Notes: a model not told the origin generated them from the letters alone. Counted from the first letter of the stretch, positions 37,062-48,253 are shown. The stretch: DNA of 64,000 bases from Lathyrus oleraceus (GCF_024323335.1 NC_066583.1:410886031-410950030); one strand, 5' to 3'. Numbers and translations: made by a program.

Positions 37062-37320
37062 ACCGGAACACTTCTTCAAAGAGTTCCGGTAAACAAATTT
37101 ACACAAACCGGAACACTTCTTCAAAGAGTTCCGGTATGTGTAAATTTGTTTACCGGAACTCTTTCAAGAAGTGTTCCGGTTTGTAACTTCTTTCTGATTG
37201 AACCGGAACTCTTTCGTGAAGTCTTCCGGTTCATTGCTTTGTGTGTTCCGGAAGTCATTTTTGAAGTCTTCCGGTTTGGGAAAAATACATACCGGAAGTC
37301 TTTTTGCAGAAGTTCCGGTG
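37062..37320. repeat. MULE right subterminal array of CCGGAA palindromes
   Basis: Six units, four of them nearly identical in the form CCGGAAC(A/T)CTT....AAG.GTTCCGG, spaced by 10-20 bp. Units run head-to-head, so each is readable on both strands. They match the left array. Confidence 0.87.
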
Positions 37321-37422
37321 CGAGAGGTGTGAAACGTGTAATTTCTGAAATTTTCAACTGAATGGTAAAAATGAAATGGTAAATTGGTTAAAACCAATTA
37401 AGGGTAGAATGAGAATTTTTAA

Positions 37423-37480
37423 AAAATTGTAGGGTTATGAGACTAACAGTAGGGATACAAGGTAAAATTTTCAAGATCCC
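37423..37480 (-). repeat. MULE right terminal inverted repeat
   Basis: The reverse complement begins GGGATCTTGAAAATTTTACC and continues CCCTACTGTT and CCCTACAATTTT, matching the left end. Confidence 0.65.
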
Positions 37481-38334
37481 AATAAACAACAATGTAACAG
37501 GCCCATGTTTAAACCAAAACCCAAAACGCGCTTCTTATGGGAAAACGAAAACACAAAAAGCTAAACATAAAAAAATGCGGCGACACTCCAACCTCACCGT
37601 CGTCGCTTCCTCGTTGAGAGAAAAACTCAGAAATATGATACAAGCTTCGCTGCAAATCCACGTGTATCTCTCTGTTTAAGCTTCAATCACCAAATCCAAT
37701 TCATTCTTGAATTCATTCATCACCTCGCGCTTGAGAATAGCCGAAGCTGAATCATGAACGTTTCGTAAGCAGCAACGAAAGAGGACGAGGATGAAGTGAA
37801 TCTTGATCGTGTTCTTCGAAGTTGCACGAATAATCAAAACAAGAGATGGAAGAAAACTTGTCGGAATAGAGTTCGGAATGCGAACAAGCTTTGCATATGT
37901 GTGACGGTGTCATCGCGTCGCGGACGGAGATTACGATGGTTCCTGTTAGATTCACGTGTTGTAGTCGAAGTGTGAACACGGAACAACGTAATTGAACATA
38001 AAAGGAGCTCACTGAATTAAAACTGGTTTGGAATTAACCTTCCTCTAATCGCTTCCTCTCCTTCCTCCTCGGTACCGTTGTTGTTCTTGTTGTTTTCGAT
38101 TTTGACGGTTCAATGTGTATTGTGTTCGGGAGTCAATTCTGTTTGAATGAATAGTCTACGTGTGTAGGAGGGTGGGGCCTAGCTCAAGCACGAATGGAGC
38201 TTCAACGTGAAGCTCCAATGGCTTCTCGACCGAGCTTTATGTAAGGGTGGAAATGGTGGACCTGGTTATAGGAATCGTGAGGGAAAAGACGAAGAAGAAA
38301 ATGAAGCTCTCCCCCTTGAATAATAAGAAAGGGA

Positions 38335-38343
38335 GTATTTATA
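38335..38343 (-). promoter_or_regulatory. TATA box of type C LTR
   Basis: TATAAATAC in the context CTCTATAAATACTCCC on the minus strand, about 1.2 kb inside the inferred LTR start. Confidence 0.6.
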
Positions 38344-39522
38344 GAGTTGTGTTTCTGCAAATTGGGTTAGAAATTCATGTTAAATTCTGATCAAATTACT
38401 CCCAAATTCACTCGAAATGTACTTTTCTGTTAAATTCTGTTGGAATTAGTTATAAGTTAGTTTGGGCAATTTAGATTCTCTGTGTTGTAGTTAATTGTTA
38501 TGGTGGATTCTCATTTGTTCTGTTATGTATTTTCGATTCATTATGCAGGTGTGTTGGTGTGCTTGCTGCACTTTTCCATTGCTTCTACGCCTGCGTTTTG
38601 TTTCCACTGGTTGGATTGTCAATGTAGTTTTGGGCTGCATGGTGTAGCTACCGTTGCATTTGGGACTGCGTTTTATTGTCGTTTCAGTTTCGGAATCCCG
38701 CTGTTTCATCACAAGCAGTTTGGCCTAGGGGATACTTGCTCACGTTTCAATGATACGGTTAGCAACATGGGCTTTTAGTACCTTGGGCTTTGTAAAACAA
38801 TCGATTGTTGTTTGTATTGTGAGTAGATGTGGTTATGTTACGATAGCAGATGGATATCCATGTGGTTTTTGATTGGAATATGTAATGGATATGGATTAAT
38901 ATTATGGACATGGGTTATTATCATGGATATGATTGGAAATTAGTTTATGGTATTAATTTTAATTATAAAATCAAAATCAAGTTAATTTGGTAAAATTCAA
39001 TTTAATATCACATCATTTAGCAAAAATCTAAAATTCAATCGAAATTATATTAATATTAATCGGATATTAAAATCAAATAATTTCCTAAAATTCAAATAAA
39101 TTCGAACCAACTTAAAATCAACTAAAATTGACATTTCACGGCCAAATAAAAAATCCAATTAAAAATCGATCAAATTAGCATAAAAATTGAATTAAATTAA
39201 AATTGAGAAAAGATACTAAAATCAAATTGGAATTCCACATTGAAACTAGACTTAAATTGAAATTAATCAACTTGAAATTAACGATTAAACTAAAATAGAG
39301 ACAGTAATGGGTTTGGGACTGGATGGTTGACCTAAAAAGTCAACCAATGACCTCAGTCAACCACTTGCACTTGATTAGGGTTTCAACCAGTTACCAACTT
39401 TGAATCTATTAATCAATGACAGCGTGAATGCGTATAAATGAAGCATGGATATGCACAGATGAATTTCAAGTCGCATATTGAATGAAATTGTGGAAAGGAG
39501 AGGCAAATTTTGGGGTACGACA

Positions 39523-39858
39523 AATAGCTCTAAGTGTGTTTGTACACTTTCAAACCTTCATGTGTGAAGCTAGTGAAAATATACCCGAATGCATCACACG
39601 CTCGAACATACAACAGAGTCGCCATCAAACTTTATTTATTCCTTAATGAAAGGGAAAACGTCGATAAAACCCGGGGGAAGAGATAACTGGGTAAGGAAGT
39701 TGTGAGTGCTATCTCATATTATGAGTTTTTTAGTGATGTCAAAGTTTGTGATAGAAATGTAGTTGAAAATTATTTCAAAATGATCTCTAGCATGACATAT
39801 CATTAAAATAACAATTGAGAAGATTTTTGCATCATTAAAATATCATTTTTGCATATTT
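39523..39858 (-). repeat. Fragment resembling an LTR 3' end
   Basis: On the minus strand it contains GATGGCGACTCTGTTG (39611-39626), the string found in U5 and primer sites of Ogre/Tat elements, preceded by a run like the U5 of these LTRs. It abuts the type C LTR start at 39522. It probably is the flank into which that LTR inserted. There is no coding sequence, and ownership is unresolved. Confidence 0.4.
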
Positions 39859-39867
39859 TGATGTTTT

Positions 39868-40290
39868 GGATCGACGCATGAGTTGGTGTATCGATACATG
39901 TCTAAATTGTGTTTCTGAAATTCAATTTTGGTTCAACATGAATTAACTCATATGGTGATGTATCGATACATGTGTAATTGTTTTTCTCAAAAATCAATTT
40001 TCCTTCAGTATGTATCGACCCATCGATGGTTGTATCGATACATGGTCTGTCAACCTTTCTGTTTTGTGTTTTCTACCAAACATGTATTGACCCATTTACT
40101 AATGTATCAACTCATGCTGTATTAAACTTATGAAAAAAAAAAGTTCATCCCAGTATGGATCGACCCATACCCTATGTATCGATACATCATGATACATTCA
40201 TTATGGAAAACGTTTTTGTTACCAAATATATTGACCCATTGAGTCATGTATCGACTCATGAGTCAATTCATGCATCACATGTATCGACTC
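39868..40290. repeat. Array containing TGTATCGATACATG palindromes
   Basis: About six loosely tandem units of 70-100 bp, each with a 'TCGACCCAT' or 'TCGACTCAT' box followed by TGTATCGATACAT or a decayed form (around 39891, 39958, 40033, 40104, 40174, 40246). The 14-base palindrome is perfect in several units. It lies in the U3 part of the copia LTR. Confidence 0.7.
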
Positions 40291-40320
40291 ATCCAACTAA
40301 AATTTTCTGTTATTTTCTGT

Positions 40321-40329
40321 TATAAGTAG
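40321..40329 (+). promoter_or_regulatory. TATA-like box of copia LTR
   Basis: TATAAGTAG just downstream of the palindromic array and about 1.1 kb before the LTR end. Confidence 0.4.
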
Positions 40330-41405
40330 TAAAACATTATTATTTTCAATACAACACATGAAAACATTTTGAGATTATTTCTTGTGTGAGGAAGAAACCT
40401 AAAAGATACTTTGTCTTCATCATCTTCTCAATCATCTTTTCACATTCAGTCACATTAAAACATAATATTCATTGTGGATTACATCAAGAGATCTTTGAGA
40501 TAACATTTAGTTGTAGGATTTGTAATCGAAGTTGGGTTGAAAGGATACAAAGGGGGTTTCTTTGAAAAACCAGAAGGTTTTCCATAAAGAAGAGATCGTT
40601 TCTTGGGGGTTTTCATCAAAGTCAAGTGGATCGAATTCAGCCGTAGCGAAGGAGTTTGGAAATCTGGGAGATTTCACAAACAAGTCGTGGAGCGGAGGAT
40701 TGATCATTGATTTTGAGGTTCAAGACTTGATCGGATCGGATCAAGAGGGGTTAAGACAAGTTCAACATAATCGGTGGGATTGGTGTTCCTTATTTATGTT
40801 ATAAGCTTGTAAACATTTGCAACATTATTGTAAATGAGATCTCAATTTCGATTTCGAAATTGAGGGGAGATGTACCCACACGCGAGGACGATAGTGGGGA
40901 ACTTCCTTACCAAACTCTCCGTGTATAATTTTCTATCCTTAATTTCTTTACTTTTTCAGCAATTTTATCGTTCAATTGTGGTGTTAACGTTTCTGTTAAA
41001 TTATCCTATATTGGCAAAAATATCGGCATAATTGAAAGACAGTTTTAGTGTCTTTATTTGAGAAAATTGCTTTAACAACTCCATTGACAATAAGGATCAC
41101 TAAACATTACACACCAACTGTTTGATAAAAGTGTTCTGCTTGTTTTTGTTCAGTGGAATATAGTGATGTGTGTGAATTTCATTCAAACGATTATCCAAGC
41201 GTTTTTATTTGTTATCAACATACTGTTATCCATCGATTTATCGCATGTCCGATTTTCTAGTAGTCAATTCAGAATAGACGGGAGTCGATTCGGGATTGCG
41301 CTTTTCCGCTAGCCTTTAAAAATCAATTAAAAGTTTTAAAATCCGTGATTTCTCTGTGGCAATCTATTCACCCCCTCTCGATCACCCGCCACACCGTCTA
41401 ACAAG

Positions 41406-41422
41406 TGGTATCAGAGCGCTGG
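41406..41422 (+). other. Primer binding site, tRNA-iMet type
   Basis: TGGTATCAGAGCGCTGG, two bases after the LTR. It matches the initiator-methionine tRNA primer site used by most plant copia elements. Confidence 0.92.
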
Positions 41423-41454
41423 TTCGCTAGTGCTTTGTATCCACTCGTAACGAT

Positions 41455-43000
41455 ATGGCTTCTGAACCAAAGGGGGATTACAATAGAGCTCTAGTTTTCA
41501 ACAGTGAAAATTACGGATATTGGAAAGACTGCATGCAAGTATACATAAATTCAATAGAAAGGAATGTATGGGTTGCCATCTGTGACGGTCCTTTTGAAAT
41601 TACTATGACCAACATGGAAGGCAACATTGTACCAAAACCAGAGACACAATGGACTGCCGACGATGAAAATAAGTGGGCGTACGATTGGAAAGCCCGAAAG
41701 ATTTTAATTTCAGCACTTGGCGTTGATGATTATTATAGCCAAGGAGATGTGGGACGCGTTACAAGTTGTGCATGAGGGAACTAACAAAGTTAAACAGTCC
41801 CACATAAACACACTTACTCAAGAGTTTGAACTCTTTCGCATGAAACAAGGAGAATCCATCTCCGACATGCAAAAGAGATTCACTCATCTCATTAATCGTT
41901 TAAATGCACTTGGGAAGCATATTTCCAATGAACTTGCTACTAATAAAGTGTTGGGTTGTCTTAGTAGGGAACTGCAGCCTAAAGTGATAGTTATCAAGGA
42001 AGCAAATGACCTTACCACACTCGACATCCCAACTATATTTGGCAAGTTAGAAGAACATCAACAAGAACTAGCAATCCTTGAAAAGTATGAGAAGAAGATT
42101 AAAAAGGAGAAGATAATCCAAAAGATGTAAACAAGAAGAGAACAAAAAGGATAAGGAAAAAGGATCTTGCTTCAATTGTGGTAAGGTAGGGCACTACAAG
42201 TCGGATTGTCCTCAACTAAAAAAGGACATGGGAAAAGCTCGACCAAAGAAATACAACAAACAAAGAAGGGCATACATCGCTTGGGAAAGCGATAGTGAAT
42301 CGTTAAGTAATGAAATATCAAGTGATAGTGATGAGATAGCCAACCTATGTCTCATGGCACACATCAAAGACAAGGCTTACCACAAGAGCCTCAACAAAGA
42401 AAATAAAGACATGCCTACTATAATAATTTCTCTTCTATGTCCTTTTCTGAATTGAAAATAGCTTTTGAAAAACTGCATACGGAGGCATTAACAGCTTTTA
42501 AGAGATTATCCTCTGATAAACAAATCTTTTCATTTTTGGAGGATAAAGTCTATAAAACCTAAAAACACTTAGAATCTCTAAATGAAAGTATTGTAGAAAA
42601 TTCAAAAGATATTGATGGATTGGTTCGTGTTCAAAATTGTGGGGCTTGTCATATTTGGCAAGGAGAGGTTAAATCTCTTAAGGCCAAATTAGAGAAAGCT
42701 CTACAACCGAAAGTTACTTTTGCCATTGATCCTAATTTGTTTAAGAAATATTTGAATCCAACTTATGCTAAATATTCATTTGTAGAGAAGATTCCAAGGA
42801 TTCCAATGAGCAAAAGTAAATGAATCCATCATCATGATTTATGTCATTATTGTTGTCATTTGAGTCATACCATTGCGAAATGCAAGTTTAGGAGATTTCT
42901 TGTTTTTAAAGGCATTTATCGATGGATACCTAAATGCAACATTGTTTCCACTCACACACAAGGACCCAGTGAAAATTGGGTACCTACCTCTCTCTTTTGA
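41455..43000 (+). pseudogene. Copia gag
   Basis: It starts at ATG 41455 (MASEPKGDYNRALVF). The UBN2-type capsid region includes YGYWKDCMQVYINS and, after a small deletion and frame change near 41740, MWDALQVVHEGTNKVKQ and ELFRMKQGESISDMQKRF. The frame is lost at 42124. The first zinc knuckle CFNCGKVGHYKSDC is at 42168-42209. A Lys-rich and acidic linker (AYIAWESDSESLSNEI) follows. A second knuckle CHYCCHLSHTIAKC lies near 42840-42885, followed by GPSENWVPTS and a stop near 43000. Several frameshifts and at least one stop (near 42560) make it non-functional. Two knuckles point to the Sirevirus group. Confidence 0.83.
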
Positions 43001-44339
43001 TATTATAGGTTGAGTGTCTTGCATCCAAGGAAAGAAGATGGTTTCTTGTCAGTGGGTGTTCAAGGCACATGACGGGTGACATATCTCTATTCATAGACTT
43101 TAAAGCTAAGAAAAAAGGTTATGTTACTTATGGCGACAATAAAAAAGGAGCGATTCTCAGAAAAGGTAGTGTAGGTAACCCTTCTACCATTACTATCTCC
43201 GATGTGAATTTAGTTGAGGGACTTAAACACAATCTTTTGAGTATTAGCCAATTATGTGACAAGGGTTACATAGTAACTTTTACAAAAACTTGTTGTATAA
43301 TTGAGCATGATGACAAAAAGGATATTGTGTTTAAGGGTGTTAGAGTAAACAATGTTTATATGGTTGATCTTATTGAGGTGCCATTAATAAGTCCTAAGTG
43401 TCTAGTCGCCTTGAATGATGATTCATGGCTTTGGCATAGACGCCTAACGCATGTTAACTTCGATTTTCCTAATAAGGTTGTGTCCAAAGATTTAGTGGCC
43501 GATCTCCAAAAATAAAATTTTCAAAAGATCACCTATGTGACGCATATCAAATGGGAAAGCAAACGAGGGTGTCCTTTAAATCAAAAAAATGTTATTTCTA
43601 CTTCACGACCCCTCGAGCTTATCCTTATGGACCTTTTTGGCCCTTCGAGGACAAATAGTTTAAGTGGTAACTACAATGGATTTGTATTGGTTGATGACTA
43701 TTCTAGATTTACATGTACTATATTTTTACATAGCAAAGACGAAACTTTTTCCGCTTTTACACATTTTGCAAAACTGTCCCAAAATAAAATAAATTCAAAA
43801 ATAGTTACAATCCGAAGCGATCATGGAAGGGAGTTTCAAAACCACCTCTTTGTTGACTATTGTGACAAGCATGGCATTGAGCATGATTTTTCAACCCCTC
43901 GTACTCCACAACAGAATGACATTGTGGAGCGCAAAAACCGTGTTTTAGAGGAGTTAGCTAGAAGTATGCTCAATGAGGGCGGTCTACCAAAATACTTTTG
44001 GGTCAATGCTATTAGCACAGCTTGTTGTGGTTTAAACAGAACTTTAATTCTCCCCATTTTAAATAAAACCCCTTATGATCTTTTGAAAGGGAGAAAACCT
44101 AACTTGCCACATCTTCATGTTTCCGGTTGTAAATGTTTTGTTTTAAATAATGGTAAAGAAAATCTTGGGAAATTTGATGCAAAAGAGGATGAGGGTATCT
44201 TTCTTGGATATTCTCATTCAAGTAAAGAATTTAGAGTTTAAAATAAAAGTGTACTTACAGTTAAAGAGTCGGTTCATGTTTCTTTTGATGAGTCTTGTCC
44301 AAAAAATGTCAAAAAAAGTACTTGTTTTGATGACGCGGG
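43001..44339 (+). pseudogene. Copia protease-integrase, truncated by Ogre-2
   Basis: The protease motif reads WFLVSGCSRHMTGD. The catalytic Asp is replaced by Val (codon GTC at 43048-43050). [18 protein letters not shown] and the GAG-pre-integrase WLWHRRLTHVNF follow, with a stop at 43513. Integrase carries DLFGPSRTNSLSG, VLVDDYSRFTC (first D), IRSDHGREFQN (second D) and IVERKNRVLEE (E), then GIFLGYSHSSKEFRV and a stop at 44239. The reading frame continues (ESVHVSFDE) to 44339, where Ogre-2 starts. RT and RNase H are absent from the window. Confidence 0.87.
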
Positions 44340-44720
44340 TGTAAGACCTCAATTTTGACCCTAAGATCGCTCATGCTATCTCATCATATGCATTGGGATC
44401 ACAATTTGGCATCCTCCTTACCCCTTATTCATTGGGTTTTCATTGGGAGATATCACCAAGCACATTTGATTGTATCATACTTCATTTTCTATTATTTACT
44501 AACCAAAATACCGAAAACATGTCAATGTATAGTTTGTTGCTTTTTGTAGTAGGGTGTGCGCTCACCTATGCTTTATCAAGCTTATATATAGGGTTTGAGA
44601 TCCTCAATGAAAGGAGCTCAATCAAGAAATGGTTCACATTGGCTCTAGGTATCTGTCGCTCCCTAGGATTTCCCGAATCCAGGTACAAGCGCGAAAAAGA
44701 GTGGCGAGGAGAAAAGAATA

Positions 44721-44729
44721 GAGTCGCCA
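44721..44729 (-). other. U5 copy of the PBS first half (solo LTR)
   Basis: The minus strand reads TGGCGACTC, 75 bp before the LTR 3' end. It is in the same relative place as in the Ogre LTRs, although this LTR is from another family and has no primer site left. Confidence 0.55.
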
Positions 44730-45001
44730 GCTATGTACTTTTATCCCAAGAGGAGGGAAAGGTAGTACTGCATAACCTAGAGGGAACAGATAAAACAAAG
44801 TCTTGAACCAAAGAAACTGAGTAAGGGGGCCGGTTACGTGAAGGGAAGGTTATCGCACCCCTTCACGTCTGTGGTACTCCACAGGATCCACGATTGCTAT
44901 TTATGTCTAAAGTGTGTATAAAAATCCTACATGCAATGCGAAAGAGAGAAAATCAAAGTAGGGAAAATAAAGAGTTATTGCTCGCACAGGCCCTACCCTG
45001 C

Positions 45002-45049
45002 TGCATACGTATCTCAAGAAGGATTGAGAATCAGAGCACCGTAGCTCGG
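45002..45049 (-). promoter_or_regulatory. Conserved LTR hairpin, copy 7 (solo LTR)
   Basis: The inner stem TCTCAA/TTGAGA (45012-45017 with 45024-45029) is perfect and differs from copies 4 and 6 by paired changes. The outer stem TACG/CGTA is kept. It lies 348 bp from the LTR 3' end. Confidence 0.65.
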
Positions 45050-45330
45050 CTAACCTGTCTGTTTGTTTTGTGTTTTTTAGGTGAACGACGCTACTACGCA
45101 ATCTATCGGATGCTCGACCTTGGGAGACTTACTCGCCTGTAGTAGAAGGAGTCAACGTGTCCTTAAGAGAAGATAGAGTTTGTTTGTGTTTTAAGAATGC
45201 TCACGCAAGAAAGGAAGTCCTAAACGAAGGAACCGTGCTACCTTAATTGACATGCAAACGAGAGACTATACGAAGTCTAGCAATCCTATGGGGAGACTAT
45301 AAGCAAGTCTCATAAGAGAACAACAAAAAC

Positions 45331-45532
45331 TGGAAACAGAATGCCAATCAATGGACTTACATCCAACTCCACACAACAAACAGGAAACAGAATGCCAACG
45401 GTTGGCCTTACATCTAACTTCTGAACAACAAAATAAATGGAAACGGAATGCCAATCAATGGTCTTATATCCAACTCCACAAAACAGATAGGAAACAGAAA
45501 GCCAATCAATGGTCTTACATCTAACTCCTAAA
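45331..45532. repeat. Four tandem 51-55 bp repeats in the solo LTR
   Basis: Units start (T/A)GGAAAC at about 45331, 45382, 45437 and 45488 and share GAATGCCAATCAATGG.CTTA and ATC.AACTCC. One unit has AACGGTTGG instead of AATCAATGG. Confidence 0.85.
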
Positions 45533-47159
45533 ACAATCAAGCAACAAATGCAAACACACAAAAATGCAATCATCACACTCTATATACAAACAAGAGGCTT
45601 AGACAAAAGGTTAGGCTTTAGTCAAGGGTCATATCAACCTCGATAAACAAGCCAAAACTGTAGGGGTGTTCTGAAGCTCTTAACCACTAACATTGAGAGT
45701 TAGGGTGAAGCTGATGAAAGGGAAATGAGGATTAGACCTCATGCTCTTAACCCTGGCCTGGGTGAGCTTGAATCAAAGAAGGTGTGGGGATCCAGAATAA
45801 GGGACCCTATTCCACTTGACTGACTCTATACAAGATCTTGGGTTATGTTCAAGAGCATCAACACGTAGTGCGAGCATAATGAACGACTCAACGAATAACA
45901 GGGGATTGATTGCTAATCCCTTCTATCTGTCAATTGCCTCTTCACTTAGGAGGACTTAACAAGTAACATGCCTCGACAAGGAGGTCTTTGGCACAAATGT
46001 AAACAATCACAATCATTGCCTCTTAAGGAGGACTTCAGCCAAATGCCTGCCAAAAAGGCGACAGGACTTCCAGACTACATGGAGAAAGAGAGTGGTTACC
46101 TAAGTGGTATACCAACCACACTCCAAAGCAAAGCTCAAGCAAGAGCTAAAAGCGACTAATGTACCTGTACAAAAGCCAAACAGTCAATATCTCAGACAGA
46201 AAAAACCAACAGACAACAACAGTGGAACTTTCCGATATCTACACAATGCAAGTCGCAAATGCAAGAACCCAAGTGAGTTCATCACATCAATGGACCTACA
46301 ACACAACAAGAGTTAGTAATCAAAGCAAATGGCATCTCAAATGATGAGGCCACACCAATCATTAGTGCTAAATACCTGAAACACAAACACAATTGGTGAG
46401 TACAAACCACTAGTACAAAGACTAGGGTCAAAGACAAGTCAAATGACCAAAACAGAAGTCGATATTTAACATGAAGCACAATCAATCAAATAAGAAGAAA
46501 GCCTCAAAAGGAACAGAGCCAAATCATTAAGAAAAGCCATCAATTAATCAAGATAAGGCAAAGGCAAGCAATGTGATCAAAATTGGACATCAAGAATATT
46601 AAATCCATATTAAAACAGAAACACATCCAATGATCAGGAAATTATTTATGTGAATACAACATGTTATGGACAAGCATCATACCAAAAATTAAGTCCAGAA
46701 GACAACAAATGGTGTGTGAATGAAAATGCACAAGTACAAGGTACAATATGTTACACCAAATGTCACAACATATGTTCATGGGTCCAAAACAGTGGTATTA
46801 AATGGTAAAAATGCCAAACAAAAGCCAAAATATCATGTTACATGTTATGAATAAGCATGTCAAATTTCAAGGCAATTAGATAAACCATAAGCATTTTACA
46901 ATCAAATGAATGCAACCTATCATCATGGCATCATGTGCAATCAAAAATCAACAAATAAAAATCCAGAAAGGCAAAAATCATGCAATTAGTATAAAAAATA
47001 CTAGACATTTAAACAAACATGTGAAAAAAAGTTTCACTCAATTTGGATCATTCTACCATTTTTAATGATTTTTGGAAGTTGAATGAACAAAATGAAATAA
47101 AAGTGAAATAATGAAAATCATGTGGAAACAAAGTTGAATGAAAATTGGTAAACGCACAA

Positions 47160-47545
47160 GGCAGGTGTTGAACACAGGTCACGCAGGTCAAAATGTGCTG
47201 GAAAATAACATTCAGAAATGTGCGCTAGGCAAGGCTCGAACTCAGGTTTGGAAGGTTACAGGCGCTTCATGGAACACAATTGGAAATTAAAAGGTGCAAG
47301 CGTTGAGAATCGAACCAAGGTTCCTAAGGTTCCAGGCGCGCTCAGTATGAAAAGCAATTGAAAAATCCAAAACAACATAAGCAGGGAGTCAAGCTGAGGT
47401 TCATAAGGTTGCAAGCGCGTTTTTAAATGAAACGCAGCGTTTGGATAAGAAAGGAAAATCAAATGGAATTTCCAAAGTGTCATGGCGAGGTATCGAACCG
47501 AAGTCAAGAAGGTTAATGCGCGCCTGAAGCAAAACGCAGCGCTTT
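47160..47545. repeat. Degenerate ~80 bp repeats with GGTTCGA boxes
   Basis: Four or five loose units, each with a 'TTGAA/CGAA' box (reverse strand GGTTCGATTCTC, GGTTCGATACCTC, GAGTTCGAGCC, GTGTTCAACACC) followed by AAGGTT..AGGCGC and an AAACGCAGCG-like string. The GGTTCGA core resembles the tRNA B box. Confidence 0.5.
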
Positions 47546-48243
47546 GGAGAGAAACCCTAACACTATTCACAGACGGTGGAGCGCGGTGGTTTCCACCGTC
47601 TTCTCCGACGGTACCAGTGGCGATCATGAACAAAAAAATTCCAGAATTCAGCAAACTATACATCATTGGAAAGGTCTTGCAACGAGGAATTCAAATATCA
47701 TGCTCACTAAGACTAAAACTCCATAGATTAACCGGATCGAGCGAAAACATTATGAATGTCAAAACTTAAAGTTCATGTATCTAACTCAATATCCAGCCAA
47801 ATTCAAAAATATTTATATCAGCATCATCAGCATCAAAAGCTCTACCTAATCATGTGCAGAAAATGGAGAAAAGAGGTGATCAAATTCCAACCTTCTTGAA
47901 GTGCAGTGAGTTGAAATCGTGGCTTCAGGTGCTCAAATCCTCCAGATCTTCTCCTCTAACCTCAACTTGAAGCTTTATGCACGAACTAACACTTGAATCG
48001 GCTTGGATCTTACTTAATTTCAGAAAACCATCTTCATGAACTTGCACTTGTGGAGCTCGAATATGCACTCTATTCTTCAAACCAAATGATGAATCTTGCT
48101 CAAAATTCTTCCATGATCATGAATCTACAAAGAAATCTTGTGTTTGTGTGAAGAATTTTCAGTTTTGATGAGAGAGAAAATTGAGAGGGAAACTTGAATT
48201 TGAGAGCTGAAATTGTTATTCTGAGCCAATTTAGTTATGATTA

Positions 48244-48253
48244 GGCTTTTATA
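48244..48253 (-). promoter_or_regulatory. TATA box of the solo LTR
   Basis: TATAAAAGCC on the minus strand, about 1.0 kb from the LTR 5' end, a position comparable with the TATA boxes of the other LTRs. Confidence 0.55.

Larger units (their letters stand above)
33122..37480. mobile_element. Mutator-like element (MULE) with two genes
   Basis: Terminal inverted repeats of about 55 bp (33122-33177 and 37423-37480) share (G)GGATC, GAAAA.TTTTACC and CCCTAC. Inside each lies an array of CCGGAA...TTCCGG palindromes. The element encodes a plant-mobile-domain gene (plus strand) and a FAR1/MuDR-type transposase (minus strand), tail to tail. The total length is 4359 bp. The 8-10 bp target duplication expected of Mutator elements was not found next to these borders, so the exact ends are uncertain. 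Both genes are damaged and have lost their 3' ends, so the element is non-autonomous now. Confidence 0.85.
29959..39522 (-). repeat. Type C LTR (Tat-like), minus strand, 3'-truncated and MULE-interrupted
   Basis: The 5' end is at 39522, where the minus strand reads TGTCGTACCCCAAAATTTGC. A strong TATA box lies at 38335-38343. At its far end (29991) it has the same hairpin motif that lies about 350 bp before the LTR end in Ogre LTRs, so about 320 bp of the 3' end is missing. Without the MULE the LTR measures about 5.2 kb. It contains two more hairpin copies and two repeat arrays. I infer a single LTR from these landmarks; no second copy exists in the window to prove it. No coding sequence was found outside the MULE: 32047-33121 and 37481-38334 are AT-rich or featureless. 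Confidence 0.6.
39859..41403 (+). repeat. 5' LTR of the copia element
   Basis: The right end is secure: ...CCGTCTAACA followed by AG and the primer site. The left end is inferred from a TGATGT start just before a tandem array. A TATA box lies at 40321. No second LTR is in the window to confirm the length. Confidence 0.6.
39859..44339 (+). mobile_element. Copia element (Sirevirus-like), cut by Ogre-2
   Basis: It has an LTR, tRNA-iMet primer site, gag with two CCHC knuckles, PR and integrase, ending abruptly at 44339 where TGTAAGACC of Ogre-2 begins. RT and RNase H must lie beyond the right edge of the window, past Ogre-2. The two-knuckle gag and the ENWVPTS and RRWFL.SGCSRHMTG region suggest the Sirevirus group. 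The left border (39859, TGATGTTTTGG) is the least certain coordinate. Confidence 0.8.

Noticed and set aside
33083..37490. AAACAACA on both sides of the MULE as a target duplication
   Set aside because: On the left it lies about 30 bp outside the point where the terminal repeats align, so it cannot be a duplication without moving the border. Low-complexity coincidence is likelier.
37481..38334. Possible host gene promoter/5' UTR with GC-richer text
   Set aside because: No continuous ORF, and flanking landmarks (LTR start at 39522, TATA at 38335) place it within an LTR.
38500..38778. 92-codon plus-strand ORF in the type C LTR
   Set aside because: It lies in non-coding LTR sequence, is antisense to the LTR and has no recognisable domain or splice context. 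No sign of a host gene.
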